From: Artemisia argyi
Taxonomy: Eukaryota; Streptophyta; Magnoliopsida; Asterales; Asteraceae
Length of the DNA: 64,000 bases
Assembly (NCBI GenBank): GCA_030686995.1
Contig: CM060709.1
Location: 19,869,360-19,933,359, forward strand
Direction: 5' to 3'
Shown here: one piece after another, positions 25,868-38,194 of the stretch
Layout of the letters: each line of letters begins with the position of its first letter
Position numbering within the stretch: position 1 is the stretch's first letter
Program-made: the position numbers and the translations under genes
Notes under the pieces: generated by a model
The model's input: the letters and a program-made list of their open reading frames with translations, nothing else
Told to the model about the DNA's origin: nothing
Databases searched by the model: none

Positions 25868-26038
25868 GCATGGGTGAAGAAACCTGTCAGGAATCCCGTT
25901 CTCTTCCCAATATGTTGCAGTCATCCTGCCAATCGGTGAAGCACTTCCGGAACTCAACTTCGTAAATGAAATATGCTCAAATTCAACATTGTTGATAGAC
26001 CCACATTCGTATACACCATCAACATTTGTGCATTTTCT
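25868..26038 (-). other. Exon-like open stretch, unrecognised
   Basis: The minus strand reads openly for about 57 codons, including VYECGSINNVEFEHISFTK and SASPIGRMTATYWEENGIPD, with a composition more like protein than the surroundings. A second open piece upstream (about 26140-26237) reads LPTLLAVIKVLEDGML. They may be exons of a decayed gene. I cannot name the family. Confidence 0.3.
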
Positions 26039-27668
26039 TCAAAGCGTCTGTCATACCACCGGTACCACCAAATATTACCGCTCTTCCTTTTTATAGACGT
26101 CGAATTGTCCATTGCGTGCTTTATGGCTCAAATACTTTTGGAATACCTGATGGCATCAAACGACTCATCAGTAAAGGAAAGATTAAGCATGCCGTCCTCC
26201 AGAACTTTAATAACTGCCAAAAGAGTTGGCAATGAATGAGTACTTATGCCCTAATATTGCACATCATAGATGAAAAAACTGGTAATGGTTTATAGTCATT
26301 TCCTAATATGAAAAAGCAATATATGTGACTGCATTTATATAAAAATTCTAGTTAATTATTGTAGTAGTTTCACATAATTCTTAGGTATCTGAATTTTCCA
26401 AACATGAAAAAGGATTGTCATCTCGTTATATCAATTTCAAAAACGAAAAATGCATTCAAACAATTATGATAAAATAATTATGATAATTACTTCTGTTATC
26501 ACCAAACATTTGAAGGAACTAATTATCTACAACTTAAAAGAAAATAATGACATAATAACTTTTAAAACACAATCCAAAAGATCCACTTGCTAATAGTAGG
26601 AGTACCTGCTCGCGTGCTCATTTAAGCTCCAACTCAAGATGCCCAAGCTTAATTCTACAACTTTCCAGCTGCTCAACGTATGCCTGATTAATAACAAAAT
26701 CCAGATAATAAGAAACATCAAACACATACACACATACTATCGCAAAGGTTATGCCAAACGAATTCTTCAACTACGGGTCTATTTTTTTAAACCAAAACAG
26801 TTCATACTCATCACAGCCTGGCAAAACTGGTCATCTTGCCAAAGTGTGGACAATCCCAACTCTAATGGAAGCCATCAAAACTCATCAGACCTAAATCCTA
26901 CAATTAATACCCATACAAAACATATCAACAATATCTCCAAATCATCTAACCCCCAAAGCTGTTTATAAAAAAACTCAACCCCAAAATTATAAGTAAACCC
27001 TTAGTTTCATCTTTTTTAACAAATCATCATAAGAATAATCAGACACAAAAAAAGTGAAAAAAAAAATCTAAAAACTCCAACAATAATAAGAGACATACCT
27101 TTTTTATTTTCGTAGTGTCTTCCGGTACCAATCAACACGACCCATCTCTAAAAACACAAATTAAAGAAAACCCATATCATAATTTTTAAAAAATTCAGGA
27201 TATCTAAAGAAACTCAAATCAACGACTGAAACTAAAGATATAAAGAACATCTCCGACCTTAAGTAAGCAAGCCTGGGAACCAAAAAAAGATACCTTATCA
27301 GCTTCACAAAATTAAATAAGCGCATAAGGTGGGAAAATAAACTATTCCAAACATCTCCAAATCAAGTGTTATGCGCAAATCTCTGGAAACATGAAAGAGG
27401 CGGTGGATTTGTTAGAAGATCGAGACAGAGAAGATTACTATGAGCAGGCGGTGGATTTATTAGAAATAAAAGAAACGGGTAAGATGTTGGGCCTGGACAA
27501 CCCAAATGGGCTGGGCTAAAAACAGCGGAGATCAAAACGACATGGGTGGCGTCGTTTTGTGACGCTGTATTATATATATAGTAATTTATAGGGCGAAGGA
27601 AACTTTCCAAAAAAAATCAAAAATAAAAACATAAATTACACAAAAATCCCAACTTTTTCAACTATGAG

Positions 27669-27874
27669 CAGTGGCGTAGCTTTTAAGGGGGGGGGCCGCC
27701 CGACCCCCCGAAATTTTTTTTGCGATGTAAGGGGTATATAGTTTTCGTGTAGAAAAATTTCGGTATATTCGGTTTCGACCCCCCGAAAATTTTGGTATAC
27801 CTCAAATATAGCCTTAGGAAAAAAAAAAAATTAGATCCCGACCCCCCACTTGAAAATTCCAAGCTTCGCCACTG
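27669..27874. mobile_element. hAT-type MITE, 206 bp
   Basis: Starts CAGTGGCGTAGC and ends GCTTCGCCACTG, with a perfect 8-bp target duplication ACTATGAG at 27661-27668 and 27875-27882. The interior has G/C-run blocks (GGGGGGGGGCCGCCCGACCCCCC). A sister copy is at 43283-43491. It sits about 340 bp upstream of the Alba gene start. Confidence 0.95.
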
Positions 27875-28211
27875 ACTATGAGGGCACCAGCCCCATACTT
27901 ACAACATACATCCGTCCCTCATAAAACTCTTTTTCACTTTTGGCTTGAGATTAATAACAACTTTTGAACCGATAAGTAACTAATTTCGGTTAATTCAACA
28001 TCAACAACCACTTTTTAACCGCCTCACAAAAGGGCAAAAAGGTAATTCCACAAACCCAAAAGCCCAAACCCAAACCAAGTACCCAAACTACCCACCACCA
28101 ACCCCTATATTATCTCCTCCATCAAAATCACATTAACAAAAACACATTCTCACTTTTATAAAAAAATAAAAAACCGAAAAAACTAGGGTTCAAAAACCAA
28201 AATCATCACCA

Positions 28212-31200
28212 ATGGAAGGAATCACAGAAGCAGTCGAAAACATAAACATAAACGCCACAAACGACTCATCTGCATCACATAAACGTAACCGAATTCAAGT
28301 CTCCAACACCAAAAAGCCCCTTTTCTTTTACGTCAATCTCGCTAAGGTAGTTATTTAATTAATTTATAAAATTAATTGTGATTAACGGTTAATTAACGGT
28401 TTTAATTGATTGATTTTGCAGAGGTATATGCAGCAGCATACTGATGTGGAGTTATCTGCACTTGGAATGGGTAATTTTTTATTAATTTTACTTAATTTGT
28501 ATTAATTAATTGTTTATCGATGTAATTAGATGATGTACTGCATTGTGTTTAATTGTTTATTGATGTAACGCGCGTAATGCGTGTTTTTATAAAAGTAGAT
28601 GATGTGCTCGTTGTTTGCGTAATTTGTGGTGTTTAATTGTTTATCGATGTAATTACGCGTGTTTTTATAAAATTAGATGATGTGCTGCATTGTTTGCCTA
28701 ATTTGTGGTGTTTAATTGTTTTATCGATGTAGTTACGCTTGTTTTTATAAAATTAGATGATGTACTGCATTGTTTGCCTAATTTGTGACGTTTAATTGTT
28801 TATTGATGTAACGCGCGTAATACTTGTTTTGATAAAATTAGATGATGTACTCGTTGTTTGCGTAATTTGTGTTATTTAATTGTTTAATGATGTAATTACG
28901 CGTGTTTTTGTAAAATTAGATGATGCACTGCGTTGTTTGCGTAATTTGTGGTGTTTAATTGTTTATCGATGTAACACGCGTAATCTGTTTTTATGTGTTT
29001 ATGTTATCGATGTAATGCGCGTGTTTTATTGATGTAATGCGCGTGTTTTGATAAAATTAGATGATGTACTGCATTGTTTGCGTAATTTATGTTATGTAAT
29101 TGTGTCGATGTAACGCGCGTAATCTGTTTTTATGTGTTTAGGCTATTGATGTAATGCGCGTGTTTTGATAAAATTAGATGATGTCCTGCATTGTTTGTGT
29201 AACTTGTGTTATTTAATTGTGTCGATGTAACACGCTTAATCTGTTTTTATGTGTTTATGTTATTGATGTAATGCACGTGTTTTGATAAAATTAGATGATG
29301 TACTGCATTGTTTGCGTAATTTGTGTTATTTAATTGTGACGATGTAACGCGCGTAATCTGTTTTTATGTGTTTAGGTTATTGATGTAATGCATGTTTTGA
29401 TAAAATTAGATGATGTACTGCATTGTTTGCGTAATTTGTCGTGTTTAATTGTATTCGATGTAATGTGTGTAATGTGTTATTTAATTGTGTGTATGTCGAA
29501 ATTTGAGTAAATTGTTTGCGAAGTTTGTTGGTAAAATCTATTGATGTATGCGGTTTGTAAATTAGTTAATTGCTGTTTTACTGTCTGCACTTGGAACGGA
29601 TATATGTAAACGGGAAGTCGAGCCTTATTTTTTGCTGCTTTGATGACTGCAGCCTAACTATCTATGCTTTAGCCTAATTACTGATTAGTATGTGTGTTTT
29701 TATGTACTGCGCTAGGAACGGATAAACTTTTTATCAATTTTGACTTATTTTGTGGTGTATTGTATCGATGTAACACGCGTAATGTGTTTTAAGGGTTTTT
29801 TGCGCAATTTGATGATGTTTTGTTTTTTACTTTCTAGTATGCATGTTTTTAATTACTGCACTAGGAATGGGTAAATTTTTTATTATATCGGTGCAATGCG
29901 CGTAATGTGTTTAAGGGTTTCTTTTATGTAATTTGATGATGTTTTGTTTTTAGTATGAGTGGTTTGTATGTATGTGTCGAAATTTGATAGTTTATTTGCG
30001 AAGTTTGTTGGTAAAATCTAGTGATGTACGCAGTTTTTAATTAGTGTGTGGATACATGTAAACAGGGAGTCGGCCTTTTTTTTTTTGGGCTCTCATGTAC
30101 ACAGCTTAACCATCTATGCTTTAACCTAATTACTTTTTACTATGTGTGTTTATTTATTTTATTTATGTTTGTTTTTGTTAAATTTGTCAATGTGTGTTAT
30201 ACGAGTAGTAATGTTATGTTAATGCAATTAGATGATACACACTGTTGTTAATTTGTGCTTGTGCACGCGCATTTGATTTTTAGGGCTTCTGATTAGTTTA
30301 ATGATGTGTTTGTTTTTGCAAAATTTAATTATGTGTATTGTATGTTAATTTTCATATTATTTTGTGAGTTATGAATGGTGTTTCGTTATGTTAATGATAT
30401 TAGATGATGCACGGAGTTTCTAATATGAGTATGTCTTGTACATATCTAATATTTAGGTTATATTAAGTTAATTTTAAGTTTTTGTTAAGTTGTTTGTATT
30501 ATATTATGTAAATGCGATTAGATGATACATATTGTTTGTGCTTGTATTTGATTTTTTACGGTTTTTTGATAAGCTTGATGATTTGTTAGTTTTTAGAAGT
30601 TGGGTAGTGTGATATACCTATGTGTTTTTGTGGATAAATGTGTCGTTTACGGTTTTTGTATGATATGTTATGGTTTTTGTATGATATGTTAATAATATGT
30701 TATGCTAAGTGATTGCAGATTATTTTGTTGTTTCGTTCATTTGGAATTTGTGTGTATATAATTTTAAGGTTTTTGATCTGTTTGATGACAGTGTTTTGTA
30801 TTTAGAATGATATGATATGATAGGCTAATACTGTAAAGGATGTGCATTTTGTTTGTTTGTTTGGGTTTTATGTTTTCATTCTGATTATGTTTGTTTTTGA
30901 GTAATGGTTTTTTTTATAACTTTTTGCGTATAATGTATGCGTAGTTTGCGTTATTTGTTACATTAATATGTGTGTATGATGATTGGGGAAGAGGATTAAA
31001 GGCTTAGCGAAGTGTAGCTTTATGTATCGTTGTGATTATGTATCTTTTAGGATATAAGGTTACTATCTGTTTGTATGACGGTTCATGTAACTATTACTTT
31101 ATAAAAAACACTAGAGATATTTTTATGTGCGCTGGTTCCCTGCTAGGCCTTCATACCGCCTTCTTGTCTTTTTATATGGACCATTTTTTTTTCCTTCTAA

Positions 31201-31917
31201 TTTTGCATTCTTGCTAAAACGTGGCAGTGTTTGGTTTCTTTTTTATTTTGTTAAAAAACGGAATTTGGTTTGGTGTATAATCAGCGCAGCCCCTTTGTTC
31301 CAGTTTCAGGATGTCATGCTCTTTAATAGATGTAAATAGCTTTAAATGTTACAAGTATGTGGAGATAGTTTATTTTGCATACTAAAAGACTAAACAAATT
31401 AATCTCCCTCTAGTCTATGATGTGTGTTTGAAAGCTGATTTAATGTATGTTCCGTGGTTACATAATTGTTCATTTCTTTATTCTAACTCTAAAATTGTGC
31501 TATTAGAATCTCATTGTTTATGTAAGCTATTTAGGTATGTAAAGTTAAATCAGTAAAAGTTGCAAAAGGTTGTATTAGTTTCGTGTTTCATGAACTCTAA
31601 TATTTGTCCCTTCTCTGTTGCTTTACGTTGCACATAACTTGATACCTGATGTCATTTTAGCAAATTTCATGGCTGGGATAGTTTGTTGGGGGATTCGACG
31701 ATGTTTTGATTAATAGAAACCATATAACATAAAATGAACCATATAACTTACGAACCATAAAAGGGAACCTAACCACCATTTAAAGATTAAACTTTGCGTA
31801 CCTGCAGAGCGTTGTGTAGTTTCAGTAAGGCTCTTATTCACTTGTGCAAATAAACAAGACAAAGATTTATTTATATAATTATATTCTCGTAGTGAATCAA
31901 TGGCTACTCTTACTTCA

Positions 31918-31968
<51 letters not shown>

Positions 31969-31981
31969 TGTGTGTGTGTGT

Positions 31982-32014
<33 letters not shown>

Positions 32015-34116
32015 TGGGTTTGATAAAAGTCACCATTGTTCTGATTATGCATATTTTGAAGCAAATGGCTAGATTAGTATATTTATGTTTGCACATTTAC
32101 TTGCAATGAATGATACACGAGGAAGAGGATAACAGGTCCTAAGAAGTTAGACAATGTGCTTGTATGTAAGACACAACGTAATTTGCATACTATGAACACT
32201 GATCAATTTTTAAATCATGAAGGTTGTGCGTTTAAGATTTTGTATGTAAGATGGTGGGGTTGGGTTTGATAAAAGTCACCATTGTTCTGATTATGCATAT
32301 TTTGAAGTAAATGGCTAGATTAGTATATTTATGTTTGCACATTTACTTGCAATGAATGATACACGAGGAAGAGGATAACAGGTCCTAAGAAGTTAGACAA
32401 TGTGCTTGTATGTAAGACACAACGTAATTTGCATACTATGAACACTGATCAATTTTTAAATCATGAAGGTTGTGCGTTTAAGATTTTGTATGTAAGATGG
32501 TGGAAGTTGTAATTTCTATTTGTATATGATCTGGATCCCTAGTTTTTTTTGTCTAGTTTTGGACGGAATGTTTTGCTCCTGATTGACATTTTATACTATA
32601 GAATTTTTGTTGTTGAAAACTTCTTTGGTTCTTGACGCACGTCTTACATTGGAAGATATTCTTACAGTACATCATGTTGAATGATAGTTGGGATTGGGAA
32701 TTTGTTTTTATAGTGGCTTGTTTCTATGCTTTTTCTTTGTTTGTTATCGATGGGCACTGGCATTTGTTTCAGAATGGTATGCTATATTCGAGTAGATAAA
32801 GTAAGAAGTGTGTATAAACTCTAGTATATATGTTAGTGTGGGTATGGACTATGGATTCTGAAGATAACTAGTCATATCAGAAGTGCGACTTAACTGGCCT
32901 GATACTAAGTAGCTTAACCAAACCCTAGTATATGTTTTCAGCTATAAGAGAAAACAGAGATGGTATATGTTTCATGACATTATTAATTTCATTGCTTAAG
33001 TACGGTAAAAACCAATGAAATTGGACTAGGCGTAAATTGGTTGAGGGGTTTCATTTGTTTCTACAGTAGCTGGTTTAGTATAAAACCCATATTTTAGTTT
33101 GTTTCAGATTCGAGTTTTTTAGGCATCTTTCTGTTACCAACTGCTTACTTTTCAAGATGTCGAGTACCCATGTATTTATTGGAAAGCTTATCCATATCAA
33201 TCATTCAGTACCGTGATTTTATATATCACTGTTAAATTTATGAGCAATCAGTCAGCGAAGACTTGTGTAGTATGTTAGATCAATGAAATGAACGTCTAAT
33301 CGACTGCTCTATGTGTTTCATAATTAATACATGTGTACATTTAAACCACAAACATAAAGTTAATTATTTGGTTATTTTTGCAGCTATTGCTACAGTTGTC
33401 ACAATCGCAGAAATTCTCAAGAATAGTGGATTTGCCGTTGAGAAAAGTAAGGAAGTTTATGGTCGTTATTAGTAAATTGTGATTTTTTGCATGTATTATA
33501 TTTTATTAATGATGATTGGAAAATGCTGCAGAGATTATGACTTCTACCGTGGACATGAAAGATGAAAACAGAGGACGTCCTATCCAAAAAGCCAAGGTAA
33601 TTGATTCTATCATATCAAACATGACAGTTAGATGTACTAAGTTAAGAAAAAGATTTACAAAGATCCAAGGCATTTGCTGCTTTATTTAGACATATGATGT
33701 TAAAGTGTTTTTTGAACTTTTTTCTTGAACTCAACATAACTACATAAGATACTGAAGCAGTCAAGTTTAATGATCACTGTACTTGCTTTTCTTGTGAAAA
33801 ATGAAGTGTATCAGATAATGTTTTAGAAGTGTGAGTGCAAAATAATTAGTATCTTATTTTTAAGTTTTTGGTCCAAAATACGTCTTGTAAAGTGTAGTTG
33901 TTTTCGCATATTCACTGCTTATATGTTCTTGTAAAGTTGAAAATGTGTTTACTTGTTTGTGCTGTGTTTGTTAAAGTATGTTCTGTAACTGATCATATCC
34001 ATCTGTTGTTTGTTCTTTAGATCGAGATCTTACTTGGAAAGACCGATAAGTTTGATGAATTGATGGCTGCTGCGGAGGAGGAAAGGGAGCTTGCAAACGG
34101 TGAAGAGCAAAGTTAA
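28212..34116 (+). CDS. Alba-family DNA/RNA-binding protein (At2g34160-like)
   Basis: Five exons: 28212-28346, 28422-28470, 33384-33446, 33532-33596, 34021-34116 (408 nt, 135 residues); every intron is GT/AG and phase is kept throughout. The protein starts MEGITEAVENININ; the Alba domain (about residues 28-105) shows RIQVSNTKKPLFFYVNLAKR, VELSALGMAIATVV, AEILKNSGFAVEKKIMTS and GRPIQKAKIEILL, ending in an acidic tail. It closely resembles the short plant Alba proteins of the At2g34160 type, which are small dimeric nucleic-acid-binding proteins thought to act in RNA metabolism or chromatin. A TATA-like CTATATTAT lies about 105 bp before the ATG. Intron 2 is 4.9 kb and packed with repeats. The coding sequence looks intact. 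Similarity to the family is from memory. Confidence 0.95.
28490..29480 (+). repeat. Tandem repeat array in Alba intron 2
   Basis: About eight imperfect head-to-tail copies of a 100-130 bp unit containing TAAAATTAGATGATG, ACTGCATTGTTTGCGTAATT and ATCGATGTAACGCGCGTAAT. Copies differ by substitutions and small indels, so the array is not recent. Confidence 0.85.
29575..29890 (+). repeat. Relic copies of the exon 2 end and donor site
   Basis: The end of exon 2 and its donor (CTGCACTTGGAATGG|GTAATTT, 28455-28477) recur in degraded form in the intron at about 29583 (CTGCACTTGGAACGGATA), 29706 (CTGCGCTAGGAACGGATAAA) and 29855 (CTGCACTAGGAATGGGTAAA). The last still has a GT donor. Confidence 0.7.
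31919..32012 (+). repeat. Poly(T)/(TG)n/poly(G) composite tract
   Basis: About 40 T, a short spacer, GTGTGTGTGTG, then about 31 G in a row, inside Alba intron 2. The long G run could form a G-quadruplex in DNA and in the nascent transcript. The duplicated locus at 63799-63848 has a shorter T-then-G version. Confidence 0.9.
32013..32505 (+). repeat. Tandem duplication, two copies of about 242 bp
   Basis: The block starting GGGTTTGATAAAAGTCACCA occurs at about 32017 and again at about 32259 with almost no differences (one is GAAGCAAATG versus GAAGTAAATG). A recent event. Confidence 0.95.
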
Positions 34117-34927
34117 GAGGGTAGTTTGGATGCATGCATGTGGAAGTGTAGTGTTGGAAACACTTCTTTTTCATTTGCTTAATTCTGTTGTTTTGTTTAA
34201 TGGTAGCCTTGATTGATTGCAGATGGTTAGTACTAAAGTTAGAGATATTGTTACTTTATTAGCATAGTAGTATTTGTCTGCTATTTCAGTTTGATGTTCC
34301 ATTATGCTTTGCAACAAGTATTTCTTTGCATCGGGTCAAAACTAGACCATATAAAAATGGTTTCATTTACACCTGAGAACCCAACCCCAACTTTCTATGA
34401 TGTGGGTATAAAACTGTTTTCTTGTAGTGGTGAACTTAAAATGGTTAACCGATAATCATGAAGCGTCTAACAAGTAGAAGAGATGTTAGTTACTGACTTG
34501 TGATAATGTTGTTATTGAAGTTGCAGTTTGTGTTTATAAAACGAGATCATGACTGTGGTGACTCGCGCCTTTCGTTTCGTCACCAAAAAATAATAATAAA
34601 AAAATAAAAAAATAAACTACTTGATCAATAACGATTAAATATACGTTTTCGAAGAACAAAGATTATGTACAAAAATTAAAATGTTTAAAAGTGAGCAAAA
34701 TGTTTTGCCTAAAATACCCTTTAATACTCCTTATTAAACTTACCCTTGATTAAAAGTGACAACTTTTACTCACTATAGTCCTTTCGGTTTAAAAGGAAAG
34801 TTTTTAAAATACGCTAGATTAAAAATAATATGAACATTCACCACTAAATTATAGTTCAAACATAGTTTAATCCTAAAACTTTTATGTGCCACGATAAATC
34901 ATCGCTTTGCCCTGGTATTCATCTAAT
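34117..34927. other. 3' flank of Alba gene, no other gene
   Basis: Contains the 3'UTR of the Alba gene and AT-rich sequence; nothing else recognised. Confidence 0.5.
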
Positions 34928-35046
34928 CAGTGGCGGATCTAGGAATTTTAAGCATGTGTGGCACAAAATTTTTTTTACCCCAAGTTTTAACTTTATAAAA
35001 GTAAATGTTGAACGTCAGGTTAGTCTTAGTTTCTCTTTTGCTTTTA

Positions 35047-35310
35047 CTAGTTATAATGCCCACACACACGCGGGTTTTTTTTTTAATCATATATTTTTAT
35101 TTATTAAAAAACAAATAATTTAATATTTGTTTTGTTTGATTTATGATGTTTAATTATAGTTTTTTATTATTAAATATAATTATTTAAAAATTTTAAATGT
35201 TACCTAATAAGAAAATAATCTTTTTTTTAAATAAAATTATTATTAAATAAGGTATGAATTCATTTTTTTGAAATGGAAAATTTCCGGGTTTTGTTTTATT
35301 ATATAAAAGA
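35047..35310 (-). mobile_element. Small Helitron-like element, 264 bp
   Basis: On the minus strand it starts TCTTTTATATAATAAAAC (from 35310) after A and ends with a weak hairpin (CCCGCGTGTGTGTGGG) and CTAG at 35047 before T. The hairpin has few pairs, so this is tentative. Confidence 0.4.
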
Positions 35311-35343
35311 TTTTTAAAAGGCAACGCCGGAACATAAATCAAA

Positions 35344-37235
35344 TCTTATATACTAAAAGCTTAAGTAGCCTTATAAATGTAAGTGGTCATAATAAATGGC
35401 TCATGAATTGAAAGTGAAATGTGGATGCTTCATGTGTTAGTACATTGATTTAATAGTCATGCATAATGATAATTACATAGGAGATGAAGTGTTTGGTGCC
35501 ATGAATGCATAAATTAAACACACCAATTAGTGGTTAGTCTTTTTACCTTCCCGTCCATAAGTTACAAATATTTTATCAACTATATAATGTGTCAAAAATC
35601 ACACACAACAAACCAAAACTTCCTCCACACCGCGTGCACATTCGCCTACAACTTATTATGGTGGTAAAGTAAGCATCATATCTTCTTACTTATTTAGTAT
35701 ATTGATTTATATTATTTCATGTAAATTTCACGTGTGTTTTGTGTGTGTAACAATGTAGGACACAAAGATCGTGCTTAGGAGGTTTGGTAGTAACATCATC
35801 TTCTCTAATGGTTTAAGAGATCCTACACATCGTTGTCTTTATCAATTAAGTGAAACATGCACCAACATTTTTACTTTAATCAAAAATGCAATATATTGAT
35901 TAACTGTATTTAAGTTACTAACGATCAACTATATCTAATTGTTTTTTGTAGCACGTCAAGAATCATTAAAGAAAGAGATCGAGAAGTCACAAAGATTGTA
36001 TCAAGAATAAAACATGCAAAAGGCCATTGAAGAACAACAACAAAGACAACAACAACAACAAGAACAACAATAAAAATAAGAACAACGCCATGGCCATCGG
36101 TGGGATGATTACTTAGCATTCATATTAATTTACGTTACAAATTAAACATGCAATATTTTACTTTATGTAATACAGATAAACGGGCTAATACTATTGATTC
36201 GTTAGCAAGTAAGTTTCTTGAAAATAATGTGATGAGCATTTAATTTTTAATCAATAATTATTATTACACTTTGTTGGTGCATTTTAATTATTTTTGCTCT
36301 TAATGTAGTTTTTTTGTCTTGCGGTGTGTTAATATCACTATAGAGATTAATTGATTATCTTAATATGATTTTAGTTTCATTTGTAGAATGACAAACAAAT
36401 TTGGCAAAATGAAATTGTTATATTAGTTATTAAGAGTAGAAAAATTATATGTTAAGATTAATGTCTTTAAATATATTTATATATGCAATATGCTACAAAT
36501 TAAATATCCTAACAATATTGGATCGATTTTCACAACAATAAAAAAATATTTAAACTTAAATGGTTTTTGTGGATAAAATAAAGTTCGAATAACCAAACGT
36601 AGTAATGTAAGCTACCGTATTTGATATGATAAACCAAAAAGATAATTCATTGTCACAAGTTAGATCTCAAAATATAGAGAATATCCACTTTGTTACGAAT
36701 TTATATAAGGGTTACATTTATTTTGAAAGAACCATATGCGTTTAACCTCCCTTTGACATTTAATATGTAACTTATACATATTAAAAAATTACATGTGAAG
36801 AAAATCTTTTAAATGTAGTATCTTGAAAAAAGTCTCTTCACATATACTCTTTTATTGTCAATAAACTATTTAAATGTGTGTCATGCTTGATGTGATGCTA
36901 TCACAACTTAGATATATAATGATGAAAATAAGTGCTAAAGATTACGCTATGAACACTTATATACAACCCATGTAATGACGAAAATTAGTGTTGAACAATA
37001 CACTAACGGACATTTAGATTAAGCCCGTGTGTATCGCACGAGTATGAATGACTCGGTCTAAATATAAAAGTCACAAGCAACTAATTAAACTCATTCATTT
37101 TAAACTCATGCGATGCTTACAAAAGTTGTGATACCAATCACAACTTACAAACCTAATGACGGAAATAAATACCACACATTACACTATGACCAATTAGATA
37201 GAGCCCGTGTGCAACGCACGGGTCTGAATGACTAG
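35344..37235 (+). mobile_element. Helitron, non-autonomous, 1.9 kb
   Basis: Starts TCTTATATACTAAAAGC directly after A (35343) and ends with hairpin GCCCGTGTGCAACGCACGGG (37203-37222) plus CTAG at 37232-37235, directly before T (37236). This fits insertion between A and T without a target duplication. No Rep/helicase gene is present. The interior has a CAACAA-rich stretch (about 36030-36075) that would encode poly-Gln in one frame. A second, decayed 3' end lies upstream at about 37023-37056. Confidence 0.85.
37023..37056 (+). mobile_element. Second, decayed Helitron 3' end
   Basis: GCCCGTGTGTATCGCACGAG then TATGAATGA and CTCGG: the same layout as the true end 180 bp downstream, but with stem mismatches and an altered CTRR. 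The sequences before both ends are also alike (AATGACGRAAAT, CACTA). Confidence 0.75.
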
Positions 37236-37359
37236 TCCAATAAAAACTTCATATGGTTTTGTCCGAATTAATTAGGCTTGGTGCCTTGGTTTACTAATGG
37301 GCTATGTAGTTTTCATTAGTCAAGTAACTAAAACATATATATGTTTAAAAAAAATGATA

Positions 37360-37632
37360 CTACCTCCGTCCCATATTTATAGTCCATCTTTCCTTTTTCG
37401 GTTGTCCCAAATTAATTGTCCACTTCTATAAATGGATAGGGAATATAAATTAAGTTTACCATATTACCCTTATTTGTAGTTATTATTACAAACTTTAAAA
37501 AAGTTGGAAATTAATTGATTAAGGGTAAAACTGTCTTTGTGCAAAAAGTAAGAGAGAGAAAGCTGTAAAGTTGATACTTTTCTAAAACTGTGTGTTTTTT
37601 GTCTGTGGACAATAATTTTGGGACGGAGGTAG
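37360..37632. mobile_element. Stowaway MITE, 273 bp
   Basis: CTACCTCCGTCCCA at the left and TGGGACGGAGGTAG-type sequence at the right, flanked by TA on both sides: the standard form of Stowaway (Tc1/mariner) MITEs. Confidence 0.95.
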
Positions 37633-38194
37633 TACAAACAAAAGATATTCCTCTTCCCGAGCACCTCAATTAAAGAGAAAGGAGCCCAATCAAGAAAACA
37701 CAAAATACAAACCAACAATACTTGGACGAAATTACAAATAACATTGATAAAGCCTCCTACAATATCCTTCTACTAATCATCTACACACACAATAATATTA
37801 TGTTTTTTTTCTACTTATTCTTTCTCTACATTCAAACCGTCAACTCTACACTTGTCAGAATCCTGTAAGTAGAAGAATAAGTAGGAGATTTTTTAGTAGG
37901 AAGATTTATCATTTCTAAATTACAAAACATAACCAAGCTAAACAACCCTATTATAGAACAAAAAAAATAGCTAAACTATACTAGAACAAAAGATTAGCTA
38001 AATTAGGGGACCACAAAGCCACTAACAACTAGAAAAAATAAACCCAAACCCCACATGATATATGCCATACGACAAAATCAAATGGAAAAGGTTATACAAA
38101 CAGACACTTTATAGTTTATAGGAAGTACATACAATCATAGCCCATAGCTAAAACTTAAAAGGTCTGTACACTATCAATTGTTTATGTGATAATA

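Larger units (their letters stand above)
23206..27660. other. Long gene-poor stretch with small repeats
   Basis: I find no complete gene. Visible items: a GC-rich imperfect palindrome at 23466-23492 (GCCGCCGCGTTGCGGCGG); a ~30-bp direct repeat around TTTATGTGTCATTG at 23735-23795; a triplet repeat at 24416-24503; and an exon-like open stretch on the minus strand at 25868-26038. The many AT-rich frames are not convincing. Confidence 0.5.

Noticed and set aside
31900..32109. Open frame with poly-Phe and poly-Gly
   Set aside because: It is only the translation of the T40/G31 tract inside an intron.
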